Shown here in pieces: positions 44,157 to 53,715 of a stretch of DNA of 64,000 nucleotides. Origin of the DNA: Rodentibacter myodis (GTDB taxonomy: Bacteria; Pseudomonadota; Gammaproteobacteria; Enterobacterales; Pasteurellaceae). How positions within the stretch are numbered: the first letter of the stretch is position 1; each line of letters starts with the position of its first letter. The DNA lies in contig NZ_MLHQ01000020.1 in assembly GCF_001999305.1 (NCBI RefSeq), positions 1 to 64,000 of the forward strand, read 5' to 3'. The notes under the pieces are model-generated. The model saw only the letters and a program-made list of their open reading frames with translations, made no database searches and was not told the origin of the DNA. Both the position numbers and the translations under genes were made by a program.

Positions 44157-45598
44157 TGTTTAATTCCATTCAAAAAGAAATCAATCAAATTATTAACCGT
44201 GGATTTGACCGCACTTTACGCCTTGCGGTAACCGGTTTAAGCCGTAGCGGTAAAACCGCCTTTATAACCAGTCTCATCAATCAACTTTTATCCATTGATC
44301 AACATACACGAAATCATTTGCCCTTATTTGAAGCGGTGCGAAATGGCACAATTTTAGCGGTAAAACGTGTTCCGCAGCAGGATTTAAGCGTACCGCGTTT
44401 TGATTATGAAGCGAATTTGAATGATCTTTCCCGACAACCACCGCAATGGTGTCAATCTACCCGTGGTGTGAGTGAAACCCGTCTAGCCATTCGTTTTCAA
44501 CGCCAATCAGGGTTGTTTCGCCATATCAAAGAACAGGGAACGCTTTACTTGGATATTTTTGATTATCCGGGGGAATGGTTATTGGATTTACCTTTGCTGA
44601 ATTTAGATTTTACGCAATGGTCGGCGGAACAAGGTCAAATTACTCAAGGGGTGCGTGCCGAATTGGCGAAGCCTTGGCTTGAAGAAATACAAAAACTGGA
44701 TTTAAGTGCGGTGGTAAATGAAGAGGTTTTAGCCAATATCGCAAAAGGTTATAGGGATTATCTTCAACAATGCAAAATGCAGGGAATGCAATTTATCCAG
44801 CCGGGGCGATTTGTACTGCCGGGAGAATTAGAAGGCGCACCGGCTTTACAGTTTTTCCCGCTATTGCATTTAACGCAGGCACAATGGAATAGCTTTAAAA
44901 AAGAGGCGAAACCAAACAGTTATTTTGCTCTCTTAAATCAACGCTATGAGTATTATCGCAATAAGATCGTGAAAGGTTTTTATGAAAATTATTTTTCCAC
45001 CTTCGATCGCCAAGTGATTTTAGCGGATTGTTTAACCCCACTGAATCACAGTCAGCAAGCCTTTCTGGATATGCAGCTAGGATTAAATCGGTTATTCAAT
45101 AATTTCCATTATGGTAAACGAAATTTTTTGCATCGTTTATTTTCTGCACGCATTGATAAATTAATGTTTATTGCCACAAAAGCGGATCATATCACCTCGG
45201 ATCAACTCCCTAATTTGGTAAGCCTTATGCGTCAATTAGTGCAAGAGGGTGGTCGTCACGTAGAATTTGAGGGCATTGAAATTGAATACACGGCAATTGC
45301 AGCTATTCGGGCAACAAAACAAGTGATCGTGAATCAAAACGGCAAGCAAATTAAAGCAATCCAAGGCGTGCGTTCTAAAGATAAACGGTTAATGACCCTT
45401 TATCCGGGCAGTGTGCCGAGTAAATTACCCAACCAAGAATTTTGGCAAAAACAACCGCACGTTGACGGAAAGATTGAGGAGAGATCTCCATTTGATTTTG
45501 ATAGCTTTGAACCTCAACCGCTTGAAACTGGAGAAACGATCCCTCATTTGCGAATGGACGCCGTATTGCAATTCCTGTTAGGGGATCGGTTTGATTAA
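44156..45598 (+). CDS. ycjX: YcjX family P-loop NTPase
   Basis: A 480-residue DUF463/YcjX protein with Walker A GLSRSGKT (27-34), a DYPGEWLLDLP switch-like motif and a KADHITSDQ base-recognition-like motif. These fit a Ras-like GTPase fold. YcjX belongs to the envelope-stress (Psp/heat-shock-linked) set with ycjF; molecular role unknown. In E. coli it lies near the sap and psp genes, as here next to sap. Its start overlaps the toxin stop and has no ribosome site of its own, so translation is probably coupled to the toxin gene. A USS falls near its 5' end. Confidence 0.92.
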   Translation: MFNSIQKEINQIINRGFDRTLRLAVTGLSRSGKTAFITSLINQLLSIDQHTRNHLPLFEAVRNGTILAVKRVPQQDLSVPRFDYEANLNDLSRQPPQWCQSTRGVSETRLAIRFQRQSGLFRHIKEQGTLYLDIFDYPGEWLLDLPLLNLDFTQWSAEQGQITQGVRAELAKPWLEEIQKLDLSAVVNEEVLANIAKGYRDYLQQCKMQGMQFIQPGRFVLPGELEGAPALQFFPLLHLTQAQWNSFKKEAKPNSYFALLNQRYEYYRNKIVKGFYENYFSTFDRQVILADCLTPLNHSQQAFLDMQLGLNRLFNNFHYGKRNFLHRLFSARIDKLMFIATKADHITSDQLPNLVSLMRQLVQEGGRHVEFEGIEIEYTAIAAIRATKQVIVNQNGKQIKAIQGVRSKDKRLMTLYPGSVPSKLPNQEFWQKQPHVDGKIEERSPFDFDSFEPQPLETGETIPHLRMDAVLQFLLGDRFD

Positions 45599-45616
45599 TG
45601 TTAGAGATAGAGTGAA

Positions 45617-45693
45617 GGGGAGAGACGCAACGCTCGCCTCCATATCAATTAAATCAATGGGGTAATGTTAGGACGCCAGCGTGGCGTTCCTAC
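45617..45693. repeat. GGACGC palindromic intergenic repeat, copy 4
   Basis: GGGGAGAGACGC at the left and the hairpin GGACGCCAGCGTGGCGTTCC (45671-45690) followed by TAC at the right, with a shortened spacer. It lies between ycjX and the convergent VirK/YbjX gene. Confidence 0.6.
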
Positions 45694-45724
45694 TTTTCCG
45701 ATGATTTATTTATTAAATATCGAA

Positions 45725-46606
45725 TTAATTAAGCTGATTTTCAATATCTCGGGCAAGTTGATCCAACATTTCATAACGTTTGCGGTACATCGAACGTTTT
45801 TTACTGGCAATTTCTTCCAGTGGTTTGCGTTCAATTTCAAGTGGAAGTTGCCAATAAGGAGCTTGGTAAGTCCCTTGATTTTCCTGCCAAAATTCATCGT
45901 AATTAAAGAGAATTTTACTGCGTGCGGAAAGGCGATATTTTCCCTGTGATTTGTGTGGAATGCCGACCAAATCACATTGCCAAAATGTTGCCAATTCACG
46001 GAATACGTTCATTAACATAAACATCGGGCGAACACCGTGTAGATCTTTGGTGGCTTGCTTGACCAATTCTTGTGTATTGCCGTGGCGGGGGCCTTGCATT
46101 GAGGCAATTAATAATTTATTTGGCGATAAAAAAGTGAAGGAGGCATCATAAATGCGTTCATTGTTTTTATTGCGAATATTGATGGCAAAGTAGCCTTCAA
46201 AAGGATCGATAAAGTTCAAGCTTAAATTGAGTGAAAGATCATCGCTGAGTTGGCTTAATAAGATCGATTGTTCTTGCAACAAACGGGAACAGAACGTTTT
46301 TCCCCATTTTTGTTCGGCAATATTTAAATTTTGCGTAATCGCCTCAAAACGTTGTTCGGCTGAAAAACGTTTATCACAATAAGTGGTTAAAAGTGGGTTA
46401 AAACGATAATAATCTTGCGTAAAAAGCGGCTGCCAAAGTGGTATTTTATTTAAAAATTCAATGAGTTGGCGGCATTGTTTTTGATGAAGAAAGGTATAGG
46501 CGTAGTAGCGAATTCTTTCCCGCAGTTGTTTGGCAAGGGGACGATCCTTTGAATAAGGATACATTTGCACATAAGTCGGAAATGAAATTTGAGTTGGCGT
46601 TGTCAT
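45725..46606 (-). CDS. VirK/YbjX family protein (DUF535)
   Basis: A 293-residue cytoplasmic-looking protein of the DUF535 family: LNFIDPFEGYFAINIRNKN, LLIASMQGPRHGN and VKQATKDLHGVRPMFMLMNV are its characteristic blocks. Members include YbjX and Shigella VirK, linked to outer-membrane or surface-protein maturation and resistance to membrane stress; the mechanism is unknown. It is divergent from ycjF and interrupts the usual ycjX-ycjF adjacency. Confidence 0.85.
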   Translation of the reverse strand: MTTPTQISFPTYVQMYPYSKDRPLAKQLRERIRYYAYTFLHQKQCRQLIEFLNKIPLWQPLFTQDYYRFNPLLTTYCDKRFSAEQRFEAITQNLNIAEQKWGKTFCSRLLQEQSILLSQLSDDLSLNLSLNFIDPFEGYFAINIRNKNNERIYDASFTFLSPNKLLIASMQGPRHGNTQELVKQATKDLHGVRPMFMLMNVFRELATFWQCDLVGIPHKSQGKYRLSARSKILFNYDEFWQENQGTYQAPYWQLPLEIERKPLEEIASKKRSMYRKRYEMLDQLARDIENQLN

Positions 46607-46674
46607 TGTGATATTGATAAGTCAAAGTTATCACCGAAACGGTGACGAAAATTAGAAACAGGGCGTATTTTATA

Positions 46675-47736
46675 ATGGAAAAGCAAATTTTCAACCAATA
46701 TGATGAATCAGAGGCGGAAACTTTTCAGCCAAAACAGGAATTTATTAACGTAGAAACCCTCCCCGATGAACCCTTAGAAGGGGAATTATTGGAAGAACAG
46801 TTTGAGCAGGCGATGAAACCGAAATCAAAGGGTTGGAAAACGGCACTGAAATTGACCGCACTTTTATTCGGCGTGGCAACGGTGGCACAGTCGATACAAT
46901 GGATTTGGGATAGTTATCAGAATCACCAATGGATTTATTTTGCTTTTTCCCTTGTGAGCTTGGTTGTGGTGTGCTTCGGCGTGAAAGAAATCTTGGGTGA
47001 GTGGCGGCGTTTGATTCGCTTAAAAAAACGTGAACAATTGCAACAGCAAAGCCGTCTGTTTTGGCGACAAAGTGCGGTCAAAAATGCCGATGTTTTTGAA
47101 TATCAAGAAAGTGAAAAAGGCAAAAAACTTTGTTTGGAAATAGCAAAAAGTTTACATTTAGATACTCAATCGCCCTCTATTGTGCAATGGCAGGCACAGT
47201 TGAATGAAGCCTATTCCGCACAAGAGGTCGCACAACTTTTTAGCCATCAGGTACTGAAACCTTTTGATGAAAAAGCAAAGAAATTAATTGGCAAAATGAC
47301 AGCAGAATCCGCCGTGGTGGTGGCGATAAGCCCCCTTTCTTTAGTGGATATGTTTTTTGTGGCGTGGCGAAATATTCGCCTCATCAATCAAATTGCGACA
47401 ATTTATGGCATTGAATTAGGTTATTTCACGCGTATTCATTTATTTCGGATGGTGCTGGTGAATATTGCTTTTGCCGGCGTGACGGAAGTGGTGCAGGATA
47501 TTAGTATGGATTGGCTCTCACAAGATATTACGGCAAAATTTTCCGCACGGGTTGCACAAGGTATTGGCGTGGGATTGCTAACGGCAAGATTAGGCGTAAA
47601 AGCAATGGAGTTTTGTCGCCCCCTTGCATTTCAGGCTTCTGAAAAACCAAAACTGTCCCATATTCAAAAAGAACTTTTAACAACCCTTAAAGATGTAGTG
47701 CTTAATAAAAAAGTGAAAGAAAAAGCGCAGATTTAA
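46675..47736 (+). CDS. ycjF: YcjF family inner-membrane protein (DUF697/TIGR01620)
   Basis: The 353-residue protein has an acidic N-terminal region (1-55), two adjacent membrane helices (about 64-105), a cytoplasmic helical middle and a C-terminal DUF697-like segment (about 210-330, SAVVVAISPLSLVDMFFVAWRN). It is the usual partner of YcjX. ATG 46675 was preferred to the upstream GTG 46642 because it gives the family N-terminus, though no good ribosome site is visible. A USS lies in the coding sequence (about 47073). Confidence 0.88.
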   Translation: MEKQIFNQYDESEAETFQPKQEFINVETLPDEPLEGELLEEQFEQAMKPKSKGWKTALKLTALLFGVATVAQSIQWIWDSYQNHQWIYFAFSLVSLVVVCFGVKEILGEWRRLIRLKKREQLQQQSRLFWRQSAVKNADVFEYQESEKGKKLCLEIAKSLHLDTQSPSIVQWQAQLNEAYSAQEVAQLFSHQVLKPFDEKAKKLIGKMTAESAVVVAISPLSLVDMFFVAWRNIRLINQIATIYGIELGYFTRIHLFRMVLVNIAFAGVTEVVQDISMDWLSQDITAKFSARVAQGIGVGLLTARLGVKAMEFCRPLAFQASEKPKLSHIQKELLTTLKDVVLNKKVKEKAQI

Positions 47737-47770
47737 CGGAGATCTTTTTACTTTTCCCTCTTGCTCTTTA

Positions 47771-47877
47771 GGTAAGGACGCGATGCTCGTGTTTTTATCA
47801 AAAATCAAACAATTTCAATATCAAAAAACCAAACAATTTCAATGAATTAACTAAGGACGCCAGCGTGGCGTCCCTAC
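47771..47877. repeat. GGACGC palindromic intergenic repeat, copy 5
   Basis: A first arm GGACGCGATGCTCGTG (47776-47791), then a spacer in which a unit of about 25 bases, ATCAAAAAxCAAACAATTTCAAT, occurs twice in tandem (47797-47843). Next come AATTAAC and the hairpin GGACGCCAGCGTGGCGTCC (47855-47873) plus CTAC. With copy 2 it gives the most complete picture of the element. Confidence 0.65.
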
Positions 47878-47911
47878 GAATTCATCAAAATTTTCCCCAC
47901 CACACAACGCT

Positions 47912-47974
47912 CAAATAACGTGATTGGTAGGGGCGCGACGTTTCGCGTTCTTATCAAAAAAACAAACAATTTGA
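47912..47974. repeat. GGACGC palindromic intergenic repeat, copy 6 (half element)
   Basis: AATAACGTGATTGGTAGGGG edge, a degraded hairpin GCGCGACGTTTCGCG, then TTATCAAAAAAACAAACAATTTG. It ends about 12 bases before the fhuA stop codon at 47986, so only the left half is present. Confidence 0.6.
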
Positions 47975-47985
47975 AAGGCGTTAAA

Positions 47986-50025
47986 TTACCATTTGTAACT
48001 TAAATTTGCGCTAAAACGGCGTCCTTCACCGTAGTAACAAGTGCTATAAAAACAGCTTGCCACATATTTTTCATCGGTGAGGTTGGAGACGTTTGCCTGC
48101 AATTCCCAGTTTGGGTTAATGCGATATTTCAACATTAAATCCGCTAAGGTTTTTGCCGGCGCTTTAATATTATCCGCCGTACCATTTGAGGAAGTGCCAA
48201 TGTAACGAATCGCCGCACCGGCAATGAAATTATCAAAGAATTGATGGGTTAGCTGTGCGGAGGCGGTATGGCGGGGAATGAGTGCCGGACGAATTTCATC
48301 ACCGGTTTCCCGAATATCTTTTACGTGATTAAAGGTGTAACCCAAGGTAATCGCGGTTTTTTCCGCCACGTTAAAATTAGCGGCAAATTCAACACCTTTA
48401 CTTCTTAATTCTTTGGTTTGGAAAGCATTACCGGTAGCACTTGGGGTGAAGGCGTTATCTTGTTTTAAGTCAAAATAAGCAATGGAAAATGTGCCGTCAA
48501 TAAAGCTCGGTAAATATTTGATACCGGCTTCGTATTGTCTGCCTTCTGTTGGTTTATATTGGGCGGTTTCCGGTACGAAAGATTCGGAATAACTAAAATA
48601 AGGTGCAAGCCCATTATCCGCCACATACATTAATCCACCGGAATAAGAGGTGTGATTGATTTTATAGCGATTTGCCCCTTCTTCACCTTTGGCGCGGTCA
48701 TTACGTACACCACCGGAGAAATGCCAGTTACCGATTTTTATCTGATCTTGCAAATAGAAGCCTAATTGACGTTGGGTTACATCGTAATTGGGGCGGGCGA
48801 GGGTGTTATTCGGCACTTGAATAGCGTTGTAAACAGGCGCAAGGCTATTGAGGGTATAAAGCGGTGTGAAAGTCGCCGGCACGGAATATGGCATATAGTA
48901 GCTGTTATATGCCCCTTTTGCCGTCAAATGTTGATAATCCACCCCTAGGGTTAGGCTATTTTCGTAGTTATCCCGTGTCCAAGTTTTGGTGAGACGGTTA
49001 TCAATGGAGTGGCTTCGGGTGATCACATCATTAAATACCGCCCCTTGTCCGATAGTCGGGAAAACCGTCACACCGTTTGAGAAAGCGGATTGTTGTTTCA
49101 CATCCTGCATATTGAATTTGTAGTTTTGTGAGAATGTTAAGCTGTCATCAAATTTATGGGTAAATTCATAACCAAGAGAATATTGCTTACGATTTAAGCT
49201 GTCTGTTGTGGGATCGCCCAAATTGGTGCGGCGGTCAATTTTGCCTAAATCCGTATAAAGGGTTCCCTGCATTGGGAAGAAACCGGTAGTTGGCACGCCC
49301 ACATCTTTTTGCACGCTTGCCAATAAGGTAAGGGAAGTGCGGTTGGAAATATCCCACGTTAAACTAGGTGCGAAATAATAGCTTTCTAACCAAGTACCAC
49401 GTAATTCTCCTTGTTTTTTGTTGTAGTCCGCCACGAGACGATAACGCACATTTTCTGCCGCTTTGTCACTAATATCCGCACTGATACCACGTTCGTGTCG
49501 ATTGCCCAATTTGAAATTGATTTCCCCTTTTGGTTCAGCCGTTGGGCGTTTGGTGATTAAGTTGATTAAACCGCCACTTTGTGCCGAACCATAGGTTAAG
49601 GAATCCGCGCCTTTCACCACTTCCACCGCTTCTACGCCGTACATATTCGGTGTCCAATGGCTGTAACCGGTGTTATAAACCGCCGAGCCGTCAATGGTTA
49701 AGCGGGCGTCCATTCCACGCATTTTCACCCAATCGTTGGTGTCGAGATCCGAACCATACACTTGGGATAGCGTACCGGGTTCATAACGCAGGCTTGCATC
49801 AAGTTGATCCAAGTTCCAGTTTTTTAGGGTTTCATCGTTGATCACCGCAATGGAACGTGGCGTCATATAATCCACTTTACCGGCTTTGGCGACCGAGCCG
49901 ACAATGTTGATTTCTTCTAATTCCTCCACATTTTGTGATGTCGCATTTGGGGTTTGCGCATAGGCGGAATTGAGGGCAAAAATGATTGCACCGGTTAGCG
50001 TGCTATAAACAAAGGTTTTTTTCAT
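47986..50025 (-). CDS. fhuA: TonB-dependent ferric hydroxamate siderophore receptor (FhuA-like)
   Basis: A 679-residue outer-membrane receptor with a signal peptide (about 1-24), a TonB-box-like EEINIVGS (about 35-42), a plug domain (about 45-160; RYEPGTLSQVYGSD, WVKMRGMDARLTIDG, VEVVKGADSLTYGSAQSGGLINL) and a 22-strand barrel ending in ...LSYKW. It imports ferri-siderophores using TonB energy. Linkage to fhuB, fhuD and fhuC identifies hydroxamates as the likely ligands. The frame runs five codons further upstream, but ATG 50025 has AAGGAA about 7 bases before it and opens the signal peptide. Confidence 0.9.
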   Translation of the reverse strand: MKKTFVYSTLTGAIIFALNSAYAQTPNATSQNVEELEEINIVGSVAKAGKVDYMTPRSIAVINDETLKNWNLDQLDASLRYEPGTLSQVYGSDLDTNDWVKMRGMDARLTIDGSAVYNTGYSHWTPNMYGVEAVEVVKGADSLTYGSAQSGGLINLITKRPTAEPKGEINFKLGNRHERGISADISDKAAENVRYRLVADYNKKQGELRGTWLESYYFAPSLTWDISNRTSLTLLASVQKDVGVPTTGFFPMQGTLYTDLGKIDRRTNLGDPTTDSLNRKQYSLGYEFTHKFDDSLTFSQNYKFNMQDVKQQSAFSNGVTVFPTIGQGAVFNDVITRSHSIDNRLTKTWTRDNYENSLTLGVDYQHLTAKGAYNSYYMPYSVPATFTPLYTLNSLAPVYNAIQVPNNTLARPNYDVTQRQLGFYLQDQIKIGNWHFSGGVRNDRAKGEEGANRYKINHTSYSGGLMYVADNGLAPYFSYSESFVPETAQYKPTEGRQYEAGIKYLPSFIDGTFSIAYFDLKQDNAFTPSATGNAFQTKELRSKGVEFAANFNVAEKTAITLGYTFNHVKDIRETGDEIRPALIPRHTASAQLTHQFFDNFIAGAAIRYIGTSSNGTADNIKAPAKTLADLMLKYRINPNWELQANVSNLTDEKYVASCFYSTCYYGEGRRFSANLSYKW

Positions 50026-50058
50026 ATTGTGTTCCTTCAAGGTTGAGAGAATAAATGG

Positions 50059-52032
50059 TTACACTTTCCGCATCATTAATAACAAATAAGTGCCGCCCAC
50101 CAAGGTTGCGACCAAGCCTGCGGGGATTTCGTAAGGAAAGAGTATTTGTCGTCCTATCCAATCGGCAATCAACATAATGGTGCTGCCGAGCAATGCAGAA
50201 AGTAATAATTGGGTGCGGGCTTTATGCACGCCTAAAAAATGGGTCAAATGTGGCACGAGCAAGCCGATAAAGCTGAGTGGGCCGATAATTAATGTCGCAA
50301 GTGCGGCCAAAACGGCACTAAAAATAATAATGATCCAACGTGTGCGCTGAATATTTAACCCTAAGGCTTGTGCCATTGGCGTTTGTAAACTCAGTAAATC
50401 CAACCATCGACTAAACAAAAGGCTGATTGCCAATAAGAAGATCGCAAGCAGAATGAAAGGGACAGAAAGTGTGGCATCAAGATTTTGTGTTGAGCCGGAT
50501 GTCCAACTAATTAATTGATTGGCACGAGGATCACCGCTTGCAATGGCAATACGTTGTAAAGTGTCAAATAATGCGGAAAGGCTTATTCCCGTCAGTAATA
50601 CTTTTTCCGGCAACATTCCATTCCGCCCATTAATGGTGGCAAGAACCATTAATGCCACTAAAGCACCGCCAATACCGGCAAGCCAAAACCATAGGGCGTG
50701 TTGTGCCGAGAAAACAAAAAGTAGCACGAGAATCCCCATTCCTGCACCGGATGACACCCCCAGTAATTCCGGACTCGCCATTGGGTTAAGGGTGAGACGT
50801 TGTAATAATACGCCTGCAATGGAAAGTAAAATTCCGGCACTGATTGCGATTAAAAGACGAGGGTAGCGTAGGGCGAGAATCTCCGAATGTAGGGGATGAG
50901 TGGGGAAAATCACTTCCCATTGTGCATTTAATGTGCCTTTGCCAAAACACAGTGCAATCACGAAACTTATCGCCAAGAGAGCAACAATCCACCAAGTAAA
51001 GAGCGGTCGATATTGACGATGTTTTTGTATGGAAGGAGAAATTAAACGCCCTGTTTGCGGCAATGCACGGAACATTAACCAAAGCAATAATGGTGTGCCA
51101 AGAAGGGCGGTAACCGCACCGGTCGGCAAATTGATCCGATAATAAAAATGAAGCAGTTGTAAGGTTAAATCCGTGAGGGCAAGTAATAATGCCCCCACTA
51201 AGAATGATGATATTAATTGCCAAGCAAAAGAACGAACACCTAATTGGCGAACGAGGGTTGGCGCAGCTAAACCGATAAAACCGATCATTCCCACCGCGCT
51301 GACGACAGAGGCGATCAAATAGGCACTTACCAATACGGCAATAAAACGAAGTTTCCCCACCGGCACGCCAAGGCTTTTGGCATTGTGATCATTTAAAGCA
51401 AGAATACTTAAAGGCCGGCGGAGCAAAAAAATAAAGGCAAAACCGACCGCACTTTGTAGCAATAAAATTTGGCTATCCCACCAGCTTTCCTGCACCAATG
51501 AACCAGCTCCCCATTGTGCCAAACCGCGTGATTCTTCGGGATAGAACAACATCATCATTGAGGTAAACGCACCAAAATAGAGGTTCACCACAAGCCCTGC
51601 GAGGATTAACAATAACGGCGATAGGGTTTTACGCATTGCAAGTGTCATTACCAGTAATAAACTGAGCAGCGCACCGACAAAGGCGATAAAGCCCGAGCCA
51701 TATTCCAACAAATGGGGGGCGAAAATTGCCGTTAAGAAAAGGCTAAATTGCGCACCGCTATTAATGCCGAGCGTGCTGTCGGAAGCGAGGGGATTGCCCA
51801 TTACTTGTTGTAACAGTAAACCGGCAAAAGCAAGGCTGCCGCCGGCAAGTAAAGCAATGGCGATACGGGGCAGGGTATAGCTTTGCAGCAACAATAAATC
51901 AAGATTATCCGAGTGCTGGAACAGTTGCCATATTGCCGTATTTTCAGGAAGTTGTTGCTGAATTACTAACCCGAAAAAGGCAATAAAGAGAGTGATTAAA
52001 ACCAGCACAAATAATAAGGCACGATTTACCAC
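50059..52032 (-). CDS. fhuB: Ferric hydroxamate ABC permease FhuB (fused double permease)
   Basis: About 657 residues in two FecCD-type halves of roughly ten helices each. Paired motifs are readable in both: GNPLASDSTLGINSGA against NPMASPELLGVSSGAGMG, and GFIGLAAPTLVRQLG against SFIGLLVPHLTHFLG. This fused layout and size are specific to FhuB. The frame extends 42 codons upstream through the fhuD end. The GTG at 52032 was chosen because it follows AGGGAGGGG at the right distance, overlaps the fhuD stop by 7 bases and gives the FhuB length. fhuA starts 33 bases after its stop. Confidence 0.93.
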   Translation of the reverse strand: MVNRALLFVLVLITLFIAFFGLVIQQQLPENTAIWQLFQHSDNLDLLLLQSYTLPRIAIALLAGGSLAFAGLLLQQVMGNPLASDSTLGINSGAQFSLFLTAIFAPHLLEYGSGFIAFVGALLSLLLVMTLAMRKTLSPLLLILAGLVVNLYFGAFTSMMMLFYPEESRGLAQWGAGSLVQESWWDSQILLLQSAVGFAFIFLLRRPLSILALNDHNAKSLGVPVGKLRFIAVLVSAYLIASVVSAVGMIGFIGLAAPTLVRQLGVRSFAWQLISSFLVGALLLALTDLTLQLLHFYYRINLPTGAVTALLGTPLLLWLMFRALPQTGRLISPSIQKHRQYRPLFTWWIVALLAISFVIALCFGKGTLNAQWEVIFPTHPLHSEILALRYPRLLIAISAGILLSIAGVLLQRLTLNPMASPELLGVSSGAGMGILVLLFVFSAQHALWFWLAGIGGALVALMVLATINGRNGMLPEKVLLTGISLSALFDTLQRIAIASGDPRANQLISWTSGSTQNLDATLSVPFILLAIFLLAISLLFSRWLDLLSLQTPMAQALGLNIQRTRWIIIIFSAVLAALATLIIGPLSFIGLLVPHLTHFLGVHKARTQLLLSALLGSTIMLIADWIGRQILFPYEIPAGLVATLVGGTYLLLMMRKV

Positions 52033-52910
52033 GTTTCCCCTCCCTGTAATAATCCGTTGGCGAAAATTGTCACAAAACGTTGGGCGGAAGGGAGCGCGCC
52101 AAATGTCCACACCGCAGGTAAAATCAACGGTGATTTGGCGAGGGGTAAACGTTGCCACAGGGTGTTATGTTTGAGGGCAACAGCGATATTGTTTGGATAA
52201 GGTTTTATCACCACAAAACGGGTATTTTCGGGCAGTTTTGCCAGTTCGGTAAGATCAATATTTTGAAAGCCCCAAGCGTTCACTTCGTGCCGATAAGCAT
52301 TGTTAAACCCCAGTTGGGTGATCACCGCACCGAGCAGGCTATTTTCGCCATAAATGCGTAAATGGCGGGTATCAATAAATTGCACCAGTGCAATCGGTTG
52401 ATGGCGAAAAGGTTGTAATAAGGGGCGATAATGAGCAATGGTTTTTTCATATTGAGAAAGTAAATGTTGCACGGCTTCCGGCTTGTGAATAATGTTGCCG
52501 ATGGCTTTTGTGGCGGCAACGATGTTTTGCCACGCATTTCCTGCTTGATAAAAATCCACGTTATAAACTTTGCCATAGGATGATAATTTATCGTTCAATG
52601 CCGAATAAAACGAACTATGAATAAAAGTGAGCGGTTGAGCCGAATGGGAAAGGCTTAAAATGCGTTCTAAATTGGGTTGCAGGCGAATTCCTAAATCAAG
52701 GGTATTGTTTGGTAGCCGAGGTTCGATCACCCAAGTTTGATAGCTTTTTACATCACCCACGGCAAGGGGCGGTTGCCCCAGTGCAATCAAGGTTTCCGCA
52801 ACCGACCAATCCACTGTGGCATAGTTGATCTTCGGTTCATCGGCAAGGCTTTTTAGACTGCCGAAAAGTGCGGTCAAAATAAGAAGTGAATTTTTGATAA
52901 AGCGTAACAT
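52026..52910 (-). CDS. fhuD: Ferric hydroxamate-binding periplasmic protein FhuD
   Basis: A 294-residue class III substrate-binding protein: signal peptide (about 1-23), two lobes joined by a long helix, WSVAETLIALGQPPLAVGD near the N-terminus, RLQPNLERILSLS, and a C-terminal AQRFVTIFANGLL. It delivers ferri-hydroxamates to FhuB. It starts 1 base after fhuC and overlaps fhuB. A USS lies in the signal-peptide codons. Confidence 0.9.
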   Translation of the reverse strand: MLRFIKNSLLILTALFGSLKSLADEPKINYATVDWSVAETLIALGQPPLAVGDVKSYQTWVIEPRLPNNTLDLGIRLQPNLERILSLSHSAQPLTFIHSSFYSALNDKLSSYGKVYNVDFYQAGNAWQNIVAATKAIGNIIHKPEAVQHLLSQYEKTIAHYRPLLQPFRHQPIALVQFIDTRHLRIYGENSLLGAVITQLGFNNAYRHEVNAWGFQNIDLTELAKLPENTRFVVIKPYPNNIAVALKHNTLWQRLPLAKSPLILPAVWTFGALPSAQRFVTIFANGLLQGGETW

Positions 52911-52911
52911 T

Positions 52912-53676
52912 TTAATAAAAACTCACAGGGCGATGGGTTTCGGGATGAGCAATCACATTTAAGGTAATGCCATAAATTTGTTGTAATGAAGGTGTATTCA
53001 CAATTTCTTGTGCATTCCCCTGCGCCAAAAGTCTTCCGCTATGCAGGGCGATTAAATGATCACAAAAACGGGCGGCGAGGTTAATATCGTGGATCACGAT
53101 AACGATCCCTAAATGTAATTCATGACTGAGTTGATGCAATAGTTGCATTACTTCCACTTGATGGGCAATATCCAATGCGGCGAGAGGTTCATCCAACAAT
53201 AAAAATTGGCTTTGTTGTGCCAATAGCATTGCCAGCCAAATGCGTGAACGTTCACCGCCGGAGAGGGTATCCACCAATTGTTCGGCAAATTTTTCCGTGT
53301 GGGTAAGGCGCAAGGCATTTGCCACCGCTTCTCTGTCCGCTTGGTTTTCCCGCCCGAATAAACCCTTCCAAGGATAACGCCCCATTGCCACCAGTTCTTT
53401 TGCCGTCATATTGGTGGCTTGTGGCAAATGTTGTGGCAAATATGCTACCTGCTTGGCAAAATCACGCCCATTCCAGTGTTTGATTGGGCTGTTATCCAAT
53501 AAAATTTCCCCTTGGGAAAGGGGGTGTTGGCGTGCCATTAGTTTGATGAGGGTCGATTTGCCCGAGCCGTTATGCCCGATCAAGCCATAAATTTTTCCCG
53601 CCTCAAAGCTGAGGGATAAGGGATGAAGTAATGTCCGTTGCGGAATAGAAAATGAAACCTGTTGAAGTTGAAACAC
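52912..53676 (-). CDS. fhuC: Ferric hydroxamate ABC ATP-binding protein FhuC
   Basis: A 254-residue ATPase with Walker A LIGHNGSGKST (33-43), Q-loop YLPQHLP, signature LSGGERSR and Walker B FLLLDEP, plus a switch His in VIHDINLA. It is first in the fhuCDBA operon, so its upstream region should carry the iron-regulated promoter. Confidence 0.94.
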   Translation of the reverse strand: MFQLQQVSFSIPQRTLLHPLSLSFEAGKIYGLIGHNGSGKSTLIKLMARQHPLSQGEILLDNSPIKHWNGRDFAKQVAYLPQHLPQATNMTAKELVAMGRYPWKGLFGRENQADREAVANALRLTHTEKFAEQLVDTLSGGERSRIWLAMLLAQQSQFLLLDEPLAALDIAHQVEVMQLLHQLSHELHLGIVIVIHDINLAARFCDHLIALHSGRLLAQGNAQEIVNTPSLQQIYGITLNVIAHPETHRPVSFY

Positions 53677-53715
53677 AAATAATCCGTGAGAAACATTAAA
53701 ATTGGATGGATTCTA

